Positions 12,101 to 22,954 of a DNA stretch of 64,000 bases are shown in pieces; the stretch's first letter is position 1, and the number at the start of each line of letters is the position of its first letter. A model generated the notes under the pieces. It did no database searches and had not been told where the DNA came from. It was given only the letters and a program-made list of their open reading frames with translations. The DNA lies in NCBI GenBank assembly GCA_963854735.1, contig OY978101.1, positions 1,426,001 through 1,490,000 of the forward strand. Reading direction: 5' to 3'. The translations under genes and the position numbers were made by a program. Source of the stretch: Marvania coccoides (lineage: Eukaryota; Chlorophyta; Trebouxiophyceae; Chlorellales; Chlorellaceae).

Positions 12101-12548
12101 GGCTGGAAAACAACGCGTGAAGGATTGAAATTAGAACCCGCTGTTTTCTTAGCAGCCAAATGATATAATTTGCACAAAAAATGAATGAAGAAGAAAAAAA
12201 TGTATTTTCCGTACCTGCAGCTGGGCGGTGGCAACACCTGCGGCTGGCTGGTGCAATCCCTCATACAGGCAGGCGAAGCGCGCGGATCCGCAGGTCCTGG
12301 AGTCGCGCGCGAAGACTGTGATGAAGGGCTGTGCGTCTCTCTGCGCTGCGCCAGGCACCGCTCCGATGGTGACTGAAGTTATGCACACTGGAGCTGGGAA
12401 AGTTATCTGCAGCGCGGCACACGGTCCGTTAATGGCATGAACGCGCAATCGGGGGTGGAAACAAGCGGCGTACCTCATCTGTGTTGTCTTTTAAGGTTTG
12501 ATGCGTGACGATGCGCTGAAACAGCGGCGCCACGCCGTCTGTCTGCAT
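6151..12548 (-). CDS. VIR: Virilizer homologue (m6A methyltransferase complex)
   Basis: Virilizer/VIRMA is the large nuclear scaffold of the mRNA N6-methyladenosine writer complex with WTAP/FIP37 and MTA/MTB. Exons 12474-12548, 12215-12406, 8208-12102, 7623-8044 and 6151-7437 (minus) encode 1956 residues, near plant VIR (about 2100). The amino-terminal domain is assembled from the first three exons and carries VVIRGRYQTVPLSIHGY, matching the plant VIR signature around VVRGSY; an FEELVQDLP segment follows. Residues about 340-530 are an RS/RE/KE-rich nuclear region. The middle is an alanine-rich helical array resembling ARM/HEAT repeats. The end (IDISALLADPSAVQALM) is a short helical module after an acidic stretch. 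All introns are GT-AG. The call rests on the amino-terminal domain plus overall architecture. Confidence 0.8.
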
Positions 12549-12793
12549 CTTGACGTGAACTAAATTCAATTCATGAAGATTAATTAATTTCAACTGTGTG
12601 GAACGAAGCGGAAAATCGCAGCTCAAAAAATTATTTTTTATTATTTTTATGTTGATATTGCGAGAAAATGGGCAGCAAAATATGGACGGCTAGCTTAGTT
12701 TACACCTGATTAAAGTGCTGAAAACCTTGGAGCCTTTGCTTCTTTTTCCACAATTTTGTGATCTAGAATTTTTGGGAGAAGCTTTATCGTCAC
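12549..12793. promoter_or_regulatory. Divergent promoter between VIR and HECT ligase
   Basis: Only 245 bases separate the predicted start codons of the minus-strand VIR gene and the plus-strand HECT ligase gene. The gap is AT-rich with no open frame, so it must hold both promoters and both 5' leaders. No unambiguous TATA element was identified. Confidence 0.55.
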
Positions 12794-15700
12794 ATGCGCA
12801 GCTTTGGCGGAGAGTTCTCTCGCGGGCCCAAGGTGGCCCTGGGTGGCAAGTCCCTGCAGTCGGAGAGCAGAGACCAAGTGCTGGAGCGCACCCGGTTGGA
12901 GCGGGAGCTGCGGAAGCAGCAGAAGCTCGAAATAAAGAGCGCTACCACAATCCAGGTGGGCCTATAAACTATCTTGGAAGAATGAGAGGGTCATTCTGGC
13001 TGCTTCTGTTCACTGCAGCAGGGCATTTACCCTCTTTCATTTTTTTCCCAACGCTTCCTCCAATATTCCTTTTCAGCCTCTTTTTGTCTCTCTCTTTCAA
13101 ACAAAAGCGTCCATTTCCCATTATTCCAGGCTGTATGGCGCGCACATCATAGCAGGGAGCAGGCCAAAGCCGCAACTAAGGCAGCCTGGCAGCGCCGCTA
13201 TGGCAGCGCTGGCCAACTCGCCACCCCAGCGGATGCAGGTGCAGTCGACTGCCCCTACCTGCGCGAACTAGAGTTTTTCGCCAACCCCGCCGCGTGGGAA
13301 GACTGCCTGTTGGTGTCTTCAGCCTGCAGAAATGTCCTTTCACCCCTCACTGACGCCGCCCCTCCTTCGCTGCTGGCTGCCGCCGCCCACGCCGCCGCCA
13401 CAGCGGTGCTGCGCGCGCAGAGGCTGGTCAGCCTCGCGCTGGACGCGCTGGTGGTGCACAGCCACGCTTTTCAAGCGCAGCTGAGGGCCCCAAGGCAAGG
13501 GCTGGCTTCGGCAGCGGCAGGCGATCCTGTCACGCCGTTACTAGAAGCCGTGATTGCGCTGGTGTCTGTGGACACATGGAAGCCGTGCTTGGGCGTAGAG
13601 GGCGCGGCTGCAGCAGTGGCCAACATCCTAGCACGGCTCGTTCGCGACAGACCCGGTTTATTCGAAAAGCTGGCGCTCATTGCGGAGAGTGGGTGCCCTG
13701 AAGCGGCAGAAAGTGGCGTGGAGGGGGAGGCGCCGCGGCGAGGGAGAGTTTCAGCGGCGGAAACGCTGTGCACACAGCTGGTTGTGCGATATTTTTCGTC
13801 CCAGGCGGCAGTGCAGCGGGAGCTCAGCGGCAGCCCTGGGAGCTCGCGCCCAGCAGCGCTGCTTTGCCTCCCGCTGCTGCCCCAACGTTGCCACTCCCTC
13901 GCACCGCTCATGCCACGGCTCTGGCGCGCTACAGTGGCGCTGCCACTGGCAGTGCTTGTCGACATGCTTCCTTTACAATTAGCAACGGCCTCACAACCGC
14001 AGCAGCAGCAGAACGGGCGCCTGGGAGCGCCCTCCCGAGTTGCTGCAGCAGCTGCGCTGCTGGGCAACCTCATAGAAGACGCGCCGGCGGCTCTTTCAGG
14101 CCCGCCAACCCTGGCCCAGCAGGAGGCGTGCCTTCATTTTCTTGAGCTGGCCAGCGCACTGCTGACGCTGCTGCCGTGGGAGCTGTTTGGCTCAGGAGCG
14201 GAACCGGGAGGCGACTCTTACGACGAAGAGGACCCTGATAGCTTGGCAGAAGCCAGCGAAGCGGCAGCAGCGGTGCTGGGCCCCGCAACCGCCCTTTCCA
14301 GCATTTCTGGGGGCTCCAACGGCGCGGCAGTGCTGTTCGCTCTCCCTCCTGGCGTTGTTCGCCAGCTGGAGCGGGTATCGGACCAGTCTCTGCTGGCTGC
14401 GGTGTGCACGGCAGCCCTGCCAGCGGCCTCAGCAGATTCTGCCGCAATGGTGGCCGCCTGGGGCGCCGCCCCCGAGGTTTCCGCGGCGGCGGTGCGCCGC
14501 ACGTGCACCTTCCTCGCGCAAGTGGTGTTCCTGCTGCCGGGGCAGCGGCGGAAGGGGCTGCTGGCTCTGTCGTTGAGGGCAGAGTTGGTCCCCCGGCTGT
14601 GGTTCAGCCACTTCAGGCGGCCGGGGGCAGCGACGGCAGTACAAGGCAGTACTGCGGACCCCACGTGTGACCCTGGGTGGATGCTCCCGGTGTGGATCTT
14701 TGCGGAATGCGGTTCAATGGCGATACAAGCGCTAGGTGACGATGGCCTGTACGAAAAGGGCCAACCGCTGCCACTGGCGGAGGTGTACGCCCCCGGGGAC
14801 CCACCCAGCGTTCTGCGCCTGCTGCGCTCTGCGCTGTGGCACGTGCTGTGGCAGGAAGCGCCCCCCTCGCCTGGCGGGTGGCCTCGCCCCGCTGCGGCAC
14901 TGCGCGGACAGGTGCTGCGTGCGGCGGGGCGGCTGATGGCGCAGCTGCACGACCGCAACGGCCGCCGCCCCTTCGCCCCGCCCGAGGCGTTTTATGCCGA
15001 CGGACTGCCTGCTGAGCGGTTCCATTCGGAGGTGGCCCTAGGCTTGCCAGGGGTGGATGCAGCCGAGGGGGATGTGCTGTACGAAGGTAACAATGCTGTT
15101 GATGACCATATTTGGCAAAATAATGGTAAAGGTAAAATGATTAAAATTTGAGAAAATAAAATTTCTTCTCCCTGCAGGTTCCTCCCGTGCATGGACGCTT
15201 CTGGCGCACGCCCCCTTCCTCGTGCCCTTCGTCGAGCGCGCCAAGGTCTTCCAGCGCCTCGTCTCCTCCGAGCGCGCCCGCTACCGCGAGCCAGAGACCT
15301 TCGCCGGCATTTTTGGCGGCGGCGGCCGGCGATTTGTCACAGTGCAGCGTGGGCGCGTGCTGGCGGACGCGTTTGGCGCGCTGGGGGAGGCGCCTCCCGA
15401 GGAGCTGCGTGGCCGCGTTCGCATCGCGTTTCTCAGCGAGATGGGCACCGAGGAGGCGGGGGTGGATGGTGGCGGAATTTTCAAAGAGTTTCTAGAGGCG
15501 GTGATTAAAGAAGGTTTCGACCCGGGAGCGGGGTTGTTCCTGTCCACCGCAGACAACAAAGCGTGAGTTGATGGGCAAGGAATGCATTTTGAAAGCAGCG
15601 GAAAGAAGCGGCTGCATGCTGCAGATTTGTTTTCTGTAAATTCAAAGACTTTTTTTGGCCTTCTGCACATTCAAATGTATATCTTAAAACTCTTTCCCTC

Positions 15701-16776
15701 TGGTTTAATTAACCCTTGCAGCTACCCCAACCCTCACGCTGCGCTGGCCGTCGCCGGCGCCCCTCGCCTGCTCGAGTTCCTGGGCCGCATGCTGGGCAAG
15801 GCGCTGTGGGAGGGCATTCTGGTGGAGCTCCCCCTGGCGCCATTCTTCTTAAAGAAAGTCCGAGGCATGCCATGCGATGTGGACGATCTCCCCACCCTCG
15901 ACCCCCAGCTGGCACGCTCCCTGGCAAGCCTGCGCTCGTTTGAGGGCGACGTGGCGTCGCTGGGGCTCACCTTCAGTGTCACTGACGACCAAATGGGGCG
16001 CCCAACCGACGTGGAGCTGTTTCCAGGTAATTTTTAGCAATTGATTGCAATGTATTGGTAATTTGGGGCGCTTTTTACTGCGACTTGCGCCGTATTCTTT
16101 TCATTAACTATTTATTGCAATTCCTGAACAGCTTTAGACAATTCAATAGTGACCCTTTCTGAAAATTTACGTTAACTCGCCATTATTAAAAAATTGATCA
16201 ATTCCGCCGCTGTTTCACTCTGCAGGCGGCCGCGAGGTGGCTGTGACGTCAGCTAACGCCGCGCTGTTCATCCACCGCGTGGCAGACTTCAAGCTCAACG
16301 CTCAGCTCCGCACCCCCGCCGCATCCTTCCTGCGCGGCCTGCATGCGCTCATCCCGCGCCGCTGGGTGCGCATGTTCAACGACCGGGAGCTGCAGGAGCT
16401 CATCAGCGGGGCGGAAGGCGGCGCAGCGCTGGATTTGGCAGACCTGCAGCGCAACGTTCAGTACGCTGGTGGGTACTCAGCAGAACACCCCGTAATTCAG
16501 GCATTGTGGGAAGCTATGGCATCGTTCACGCCTCCCCAGCAAGCGGACTTCCTGCGGTTTGTGACGTCATGTCCTCGCCCGCCCCTTTTAGGCTTTGGTT
16601 ACCTGGAGCCTCCGCTGTGCATTCAAATGGCAAACGGAGGGGTGGAGGGGCGGCTGCCGACGGCCGCGACGTGCATGAACCTGCTGAAACTGCCTGCGTA
16701 CCCGGGGGGCCCTGCGCAGGTGAGGGAGCGGCTGCTGTATGCCGTTCAAGCGGGGGCGGGTTTTGAGCTGAGTTAA
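12794..16776 (+). CDS. IQ-motif HECT E3 ubiquitin ligase (UBE3B/C, UPL6/7-like)
   Basis: Transfers ubiquitin from E2 to substrate through a HECT thioester Cys. Exons 12794-12955, 13130-15086, 15178-15562, 15722-16026 and 16226-16776 encode 1119 residues. An IQ motif at the exon 1/2 junction (SATTIQAVWRAHHSREQ) could bind calmodulin. A long alanine-rich helical region follows. The HECT domain begins near RIAFLSEMGTEEAGVDGGG, has LLEFLGRMLGKALWEG and DLQRNVQYAGGYS, and ends with catalytic Cys in LPTAATCMNLLKLP. The IQ-plus-HECT layout and length match plant UPL6/UPL7 and animal UBE3B/UBE3C. The first exon starts at the first ATG of the MRSFGGEFSRGPKV sequence, which is typical of the family. 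Confidence 0.92.
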
Positions 16777-17181
16777 GAGAGGTGTCCCATTATGACCCTC
16801 CCCGAGATGTGCTGTGGTGTTGGTTGCAGTGGAGGCAGCTGACTCATGAAGCCGAGGTTCCCAGAGAGAACCCAGGAGAGGTTATATTTCGAACAGAGAC
16901 AATGGTTGGAAGGGTCAACTTTGCTCTCAAATTTGTGGTTCAAACGCAAATTGCATATACAGATTGCTAGTAAACGTATTTTAGTTGTAACAAACTCCTT
17001 GTGAGCCCCGGGATTTGCGTCTCTTCTTCAATTATTTGATTTTTTGACAATTACAATAGTTGAAAAAGACGCACCGGACGCAGTTTTTCATATTAATCCT
17101 ACTCATCTGCCATCAAAACACCCTTGCCATCGCACATTGGCCCTGAAGCCGCACTTTTATTTACTACTACGCTGCAACTCG
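16777..17181. other. Intergenic region between HECT ligase and LCIB
   Basis: 405 bases hold the 3' UTR of the HECT gene and the promoter and leader of LCIB, both on the plus strand. A TGTAA string, the chlorophyte polyadenylation motif, occurs at 16986-16990. No open frame of interest was seen. Confidence 0.6.
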
Positions 17182-19087
17182 ATGCAATCAAGCTTGCGAG
17201 CTGCCGTAGGCGGCCGCTTGCTCCCGTCGACACCATCATTGACCGCTGAACCGCGATCACGCCGCACCCCAGCCCGCCCCGTGGCCCAGGGAGCTCAGCG
17301 GAAAGGGGGCTTTGGCGGTTTTGTCGCCGACCTCTTTTCCAGCTCTGGCTCTGGCTCTGGCTACGGTTCGTCCTTTGACGAGGCTTCCGGGATGGAAGCT
17401 GGCCCCTCTGCCTACGAGATTGAGGTAAAGGAGAAGGTGAAGGGCTACGCGGAGGTCGCTTATCTGACGGGCCGCACCCGTGTGGTCACCGAGCGATTTT
17501 CATCAGCCATAGGCATCGACGACTTCCTGCACCGCCTGGAAATCGCGCTCTACGCGTACGGCTTTAACGGCGACAACTCCATCGGTGCGACGAAGCACCT
17601 CCCCAACCCTTCAACCTGTCGTATTTTTGACTAGCAAAATAGTGGTATTAAACGACAATCATTTTGAGCTTTTAAATGTTTTTTTTCTTCTTTTGTTTTG
17701 CGCAGCCATGGTCAACCTGTGCCGCGACGAGATCACGGTGTCCCTCAAGTACAAAATCGACCAGGTCTTCGGCTCCTCCTTCAACACCAACGGCCTTGGC
17801 GGCGTCCTCACATGCGGCGTCACCGGCGTCGCAGCCGGCCTCTCCCACGCCCCCGTCTCCCGCGGGTCCGGCAAAGAGCGCTACGTCTTCTTCTCCTTCC
17901 CCCACATCTCAATCGACGCTCGTGGAGAGGTGGGCACAATTTCCCGCCCGGGCCGCCCCGGCTCTTCCTGCGCCTGCGGCGCCCTGCACCAGGCGCTGAT
18001 CGACATCAAAACGCAGGGACTGTCCACAAACTGCAAGATCCCGGGGGTGCACGAGCCTCTGGACCCAGAGTTCACGATTTTGAAGCAGAGGCTGGCGCGG
18101 CGCCTGCGCTACGAAGGCATCGACGACTCGGGGGCAGCCAACCTGGACCTGGTGGAGATCACCAAGGTGGCGGAGCGCACCATCGCGGACGACCTCGACT
18201 ACCTCATTTCGCAGACTGTGGACCCCCGCAAAGCAGACTATGCTGTTGTGACTGGCGTGCAGATCCACAACTGGGGGTCGCGTTTCGACGACGAGAGCCC
18301 CAACCTGGAGTTTGTGGCCCCCGTGTCTGTGTACGTGGTGGTGAACGGCGAGAAGACGCACATCAACCTCAACACCATGCCGGCGAGTTAGCAAATTCAA
18401 GTTTTTTTTTTTTTTTTTTCCTTTCAATACAATACTTGTGTGTCACCCATTTTTTACGCATGACGTATGCTGCTTATTGTGGGTGAACCCTGGACCCGGG
18501 GTTTTGTAGACCGGCCGCTTATTGTGCGCTTTTCGTGTATATATTTTTTTTTTCTGACGTTCCTCCTCTCGTACCTTATTCCCTTGCAGTCCCTCACCCC
18601 ACGCCAGATCCGCATCCTTTCCAACAAGAGTGACGCCTCTGACGCACGCTCCCGCGGGCTGGACGACGTCGTCTGCAACTCCGCCGGCAACTCCACCGTG
18701 CGGGAGATCGACCCGCCCTACCTCTATAACTCGCGGGAAATTCGACGGCGGCAGCGGGCCCGCTCTGAGGCCTACGCAGAGCTCATCGGCGACGAGGGGC
18801 TGTCTCCCGACACCACCTGCTCATGGCCGTCCTGGCAGAGCAACCTGCGCAACGAGCCGCCCCACGGCGGCAGCTCTGCCGGGCACAACAACTCTGCCAT
18901 TCATTTTGACTCCAAGTTTTCTAGCGTGGACGAGCTGGACGAGCTGTGGACGCGGCTGCAGAGCAAGTACGTGGGGGAAGACCCGCCCAGCTACGGCAAT
19001 GGCGGCGTGACAGGGGATGCGAAGAAACCAGAGACGAAAAACAACAAAAACAGCAGCGACAGCAACAACGGCAGCAGCAGCAGCTGA
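17182..19087 (+). CDS. LCIB: LCIB/LCIC-type theta-carbonic anhydrase
   Basis: Plastid protein of the algal CO2-concentrating mechanism, related to beta-type carbonic anhydrases and located around the pyrenoid in Chlamydomonas. Exons 17182-17584, 17706-18382 and 18590-19087 give 525 residues. The first ~65 residues are Ser/Arg/Ala-rich with no acidic patches until DEAS, fitting a transit peptide. The core carries GYAEVAYLTGRTRVVTERFS, AMVNLCRDEITV, NGLGGVLTCGVTG, FFSFPHISID, SCACGAL, CKIPGVHEPLDPE and DYAVVTGVQIHNWG, the hallmark order of LCIB. The conserved Cys and His residues in these motifs are the expected Zn ligands. A 165-residue tail encoded by exon 3 ends in an Asn/Ser-rich tract. Intron 2 has a GC donor (GCGAGT at 18383). 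Confidence 0.93.
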
Positions 19088-19656
19088 TTTGATTTGATAC
19101 GACCTTTATTGAAGAAAAAAAACAAGTATATAAATCTGCGATGACTGCGCAATAGTGTCTCGCATTTTGTTTTCACAGAATTTCGAAGCGTGCGAGCTGC
19201 TTTGCGGTTTGTTTCCGCTGCTGGTCGGTTTTACTCTCGGGCGGCCCTCTGTATTTTCCCCTAATCAATTACGCAATTTGCACTTTTCTTTTCCCCTGGA
19301 TCTCTTCCCTTTCACCTTACCATTCATTTTCATTTATTTTTGTTGCTCATTGCTCCCTACTTCAAAACCCCAAATCTCCCCAATACCCGTTTTATTTTTA
19401 AGGGTCTCGCCAGAGCCCTTCCTCACTCCACCATTCTTTTGTTATTGATCTAATGCATTGCTGCCTCATTGATAATTACTTAGGATCTTGCAAAAATAAC
19501 GAACACAGGCAGAAAACAAACAAATACACGAAAGGGAAAAGCATCAGTCAGTCGTAGTAGAGAGTCAGTCTCAGGAGTCAAATCAACATTTGATACACGG
19601 CAGTCATGATTAATACGTCACTTTTACTGCGGTGCTCCGCTTCCTCTTGATTATTA
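19088..19656. other. Convergent intergenic region
   Basis: 569 AT-rich bases between the 3' ends of LCIB (plus) and the coiled-coil gene (minus). It contains long pyrimidine runs but no convincing coding sequence, and probably consists of two 3' UTRs. Confidence 0.55.
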
Positions 19657-21389
19657 TTATGCTGCCAGCAGCACCTTCATGGCAGCTTCCAGTGCTGCCA
19701 TGGGCCCCCCACCGCGCACCACCACCTTCCCTGCAGCTTCCGCCTTGTCACTTTCCACCGCGCCAGTCACGCCAACCACCTTGGCCACGTCATCCCCAGC
19801 AGGCCAGCTCTGCGCCATCACGACGTGAACGTGAGCAGCGCTGCCTGAAGGCAGCCGCAGAGGCGCCACCATGCCCACTCCCGCCGCATCCACAGTCAGC
19901 CCAGGGTACCGCGCCTGAGAGAAAATAATCCGCCGATAAAAACTCAGTTTATAGTGTTCATTCTTAGTACTAGAAACAGCAGAAACGAGAGCTGGCAAGG
20001 GTGACAAATTACGACCAAATATGTCTTGGGTTTTTATTATGGAACTAACCTGCGCCTCTGCAGCCATAGCCCGGCGGTGCAGCGCCCCCGCCAGCCTGGC
20101 TCGCACCTCCCTCACCACAAAATCGGGCCCCCTCGCCCCCGCCCCGGCTGCGTCCACGACATCGCTGATATCGACATCACCGGGGGTCAACACGGCAGAG
20201 GAAACGCCCCCAGAGGCGGGATCCAGCGTGAGCGCTAGGCGGTGGGTGCCCTTCAAGCAGGGAGTGCCCGCTGGGATGCTCAGAGCTGTCCCAGTTTTTC
20301 TCTCGGAACTTTCACTTTCTTCAGGTGCAGAAGAAGCAGAGGTGGTTCCGACGGGGGCTGTGGGGTAGGCGGTATCCAGCTGGAGCTCCAGCGCGTCTTT
20401 GGCAGCGTGGATGATGGCCAGCCCGCCCAGCGAAGTGAGCAGCGCCGAGGCCTCCTCGGCCCACTTTGCGCTGCCAGAGAAGCGCGCGCCGGCTGCCGCA
20501 GCACTGCGCCCGCCCTCCCGCATCGCGCGCTGCTGCTGCAGGTCCGCCAGCTCCGCTGCGGCCACCGCCGTCTCCTCCCGCTCCCTCGGCAAAACTGCCT
20601 CCAAATCTGAGGCTGCAGCCAAGTGCGCCGCGATCTGGGCCTCCAGGGCGCGTGCCTGGGCAGCCTCCTCCTCCAGAGCAGCCATGCAGGCGGCCTCGTC
20701 CTCTCCTTCGGCAAGGGGAGGCATGTTTGCTTCAGCAGCGTGAGCAGCAGCCAGCTCCTCCTGCAGCTGCGCGACTGTTGAGGCAGCTGTGGCGTTGTTG
20801 AAGCGGATGGTGTCGAGGGTGGACGTGATCTGGGTGATGACGCCCGCGATGTCGCCCTGGGCAGCCTCGTTTTGTGCCTTGAGGGAGCGCAGCAGATCAA
20901 CGTTGCGAGTGGCCTCCTCCTCGAACTGCGCCAGCTGAATGTCTTCGGTGCCGTTGGGCAGGCCGTCGGCCAGGGCCGCAATGAACTCATCCTTGACGAC
21001 GTAGTGCAAGAAGGTGTTTTTCAGGGAGCTGAACTGGCGCTTCATCCGTCGGAGGTCGGCCTCGCCCACCGCGGCGGACTGCTCCTTTGCAGTCTCCTGG
21101 ATGACATTGAAACGCCGGTCGCAGCTGCCTTGCAGCAGGTGAAGCGCCCTGCGTGAAAGGAGAAAAAGGGGAGTAAATTAACCAACTGTCGCAGGGATGA
21201 AACGATTGTGAAGGGCAACGCGCAGCTCGCAAAAAACTGCACTACGCACGTCTCAAAATTCTCGACGGACGGGTACTTCAGCGCTTTGATGACCTCTTCC
21301 GTCTCCAGCTGTTGCCCGGCTTGCAATTGCGCGACCTCGTGGTAGGAGAGGCGCCTTGTCACGCCCTCCGTCATGTCCGTAGCTTCCAT
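19657..21389 (-). CDS. Coiled-coil protein, unknown (kinetochore-like layout)
   Basis: Exons 21250-21389, 20050-21148 and 19657-19914 (minus) encode 498 residues. An amino-terminal ~50-residue segment (GVTRRLSYHEVAQLQAGQQL) precedes a helix-rich part and long coiled coils rich in Ala/Glu/Gln (about residues 90-280). A compact ~170-residue region with beta-like segments follows, ending in AALEAAMKVLLAA. A folded end after a coiled coil is seen in kinetochore and microtubule-associated proteins (for example RWD-containing subunits), but no motif fixes the family. Intron 2 is 135 bases, a multiple of three, with no in-frame stop, so its retention would add 45 residues. A run of G bases (21420-21437) lies just upstream of the start codon. 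Confidence 0.72.
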
Positions 21390-21932
21390 GGCGATTAAAT
21401 TGCTTTAAACAAATATGATTTGGGGGGGGAGGGGGGGAACAGAAAAATCACGCTCGAAAAGTTAGGCATGCTTTGCTCGGGAGGCTGCGCAGCATGCTGC
21501 AGGTGTGGGTCTCCTTCGGCCCCTAGCCTCCCATGAGGCCGGCGAATGGGCTTCTGAAGCACCGTGCGCACGGCACTGAAGCAAAAACGGGCTTTGCATG
21601 GCCGTCTTTCTGGAAAAAAATCGTTTCGCCGCCCACCATCTCATATCTCCCAAATTTTACATGCAGGATAACAGAGGGAAATTCAGAGGCATGTGTTGCG
21701 GGTATTAAACAAGCGCGCAAATCACAGCACACGCATAGGCAAAAAAGAGTCTACGCATGCAGGTAAGTGTTAATAGCCTCACCTTTGTTCCATTTCAGCA
21801 TAATTTCAACTCGACGGGCGACAGTGTACACCGTATTTTGCCATATGCCAACACTATTAAATAATTAGCATTATATGAATTAATTGTAAAAAAAATAGGA
21901 AAAAAACAACCATTTAATGAATACCGTGTAAT
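21390..21932. other. Intergenic region with G-rich tract
   Basis: 543 bases between two minus-strand genes: promoter of the coiled-coil gene and 3' UTR of the CxxCxG membrane protein gene. G-rich tract at 21420-21437 (T-rich C-tract on the gene's own strand). No gene seen. Confidence 0.5.
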
Positions 21933-22763
21933 TCATTTTTTAAGGGGCGACTGGGCGGCAGCGGGTTCAGCTTCACTCACAATCCCCTTATCCTGCTGCT
22001 GCTGCTTCAGTGGCGGAGGGACCGTATACAGCACGCTCGTCTGCCCCCGTGGCTGCTGCAGCGGACCCCCGTTGCCCGGCCTCAAATTTGCTGACCAAAA
22101 CGCCTTCCAGCTCAGCCACGGCAGCATGCCGCCGCACTGCAAACGTGGACGCAACCAGGAACGAATAAATTAGGCAATACCGATAGAGATTTGTGGGAAT
22201 AAAAGTAAGAATAACAATGAATTAAAAAAAAAAACAGGAATGCATGGATGAATATCAGAATCAATATCAGAATCAATCCGGTCTCTTACGTTTGTGCATT
22301 TCCGAAGGGCGCGGCCGCGCTGCACCAGGCCCCTCCCTTGGCACTCTGGGCACCGCCGCTGGATCAGAATGCGCTTGCCAAACTCGTAAGAAGCAATCAC
22401 AAAGGGCACGACACCCGCCACGAAGCCAATCCAAATCTCCCAGCTTGGCGCCTCCATGGGGGATGGCACGTAGTGTGCAGCAGCAGCGGTTGCAGCAGCA
22501 GCGGCGTAGGAAGATGCCGCTTCGTTGGCGGCAGCGGCATGAGCCAAAGGCGTTGTCCACAGCGGCAGCAGCGTGACCCCGAGGGCAGCGGCGTGGGGAG
22601 CTACGGGCTGGCAGCGCTGCTGTGCGTCGCCATCGATTCGTCTTGTCGCTGGCACAGCTGTGGCCCTAAAATTTGTGGCCAAAATTGTGTGTGGTGGGCA
22701 GCAAGCACAGGGCTTGGCGACGGAGCTCCCACAAGGTGATATCGACCTCATAATGTATGGCAT
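21933..22763 (-). CDS. Plastid-type membrane protein with CxxCxG motif
   Basis: Exons 22290-22763 and 21933-22136 (minus) give 225 residues. The first ~95 residues are Ala/Ser/Thr-rich with few acidic residues, consistent with a plastid transit peptide. One membrane helix follows (WEIWIGFVAGVVPFVIASYE). After it come CPECQGRGLV and, across the intron, a second C-x2-C-GG motif, so there are two CxxC pairs as in half DnaJ-type zinc fingers. The tail is Gln/Pro-rich. The helix plus zinc-ribbon arrangement is typical of small thylakoid or envelope proteins whose genes are conserved in plants and algae; the exact role is not known to me. The start could also be the second Met, five codons downstream. 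Confidence 0.75.
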
Positions 22764-22954
22764 AAATATGACAGCTTAACTGCGCATTGGGCTGGCCACA
22801 GTGTGGGTCGTGAAAAAATGGCGGGGACGGGTTCGTTGTTGTTGTTCTCTCAAACTCGTCACAGAAGGAACTTTGTCTAGTTTTTTTCAGTGTAAATATA
22901 ATTCTATCCATCCTAATGACCTTATGAAAGCATAGAATAAAATAATATAGCACA

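Noticed and set aside
13471..14958. Several 100-250-codon open frames on the minus strand
   Set aside because: Shadows of the GC-rich HECT ligase exon 2.
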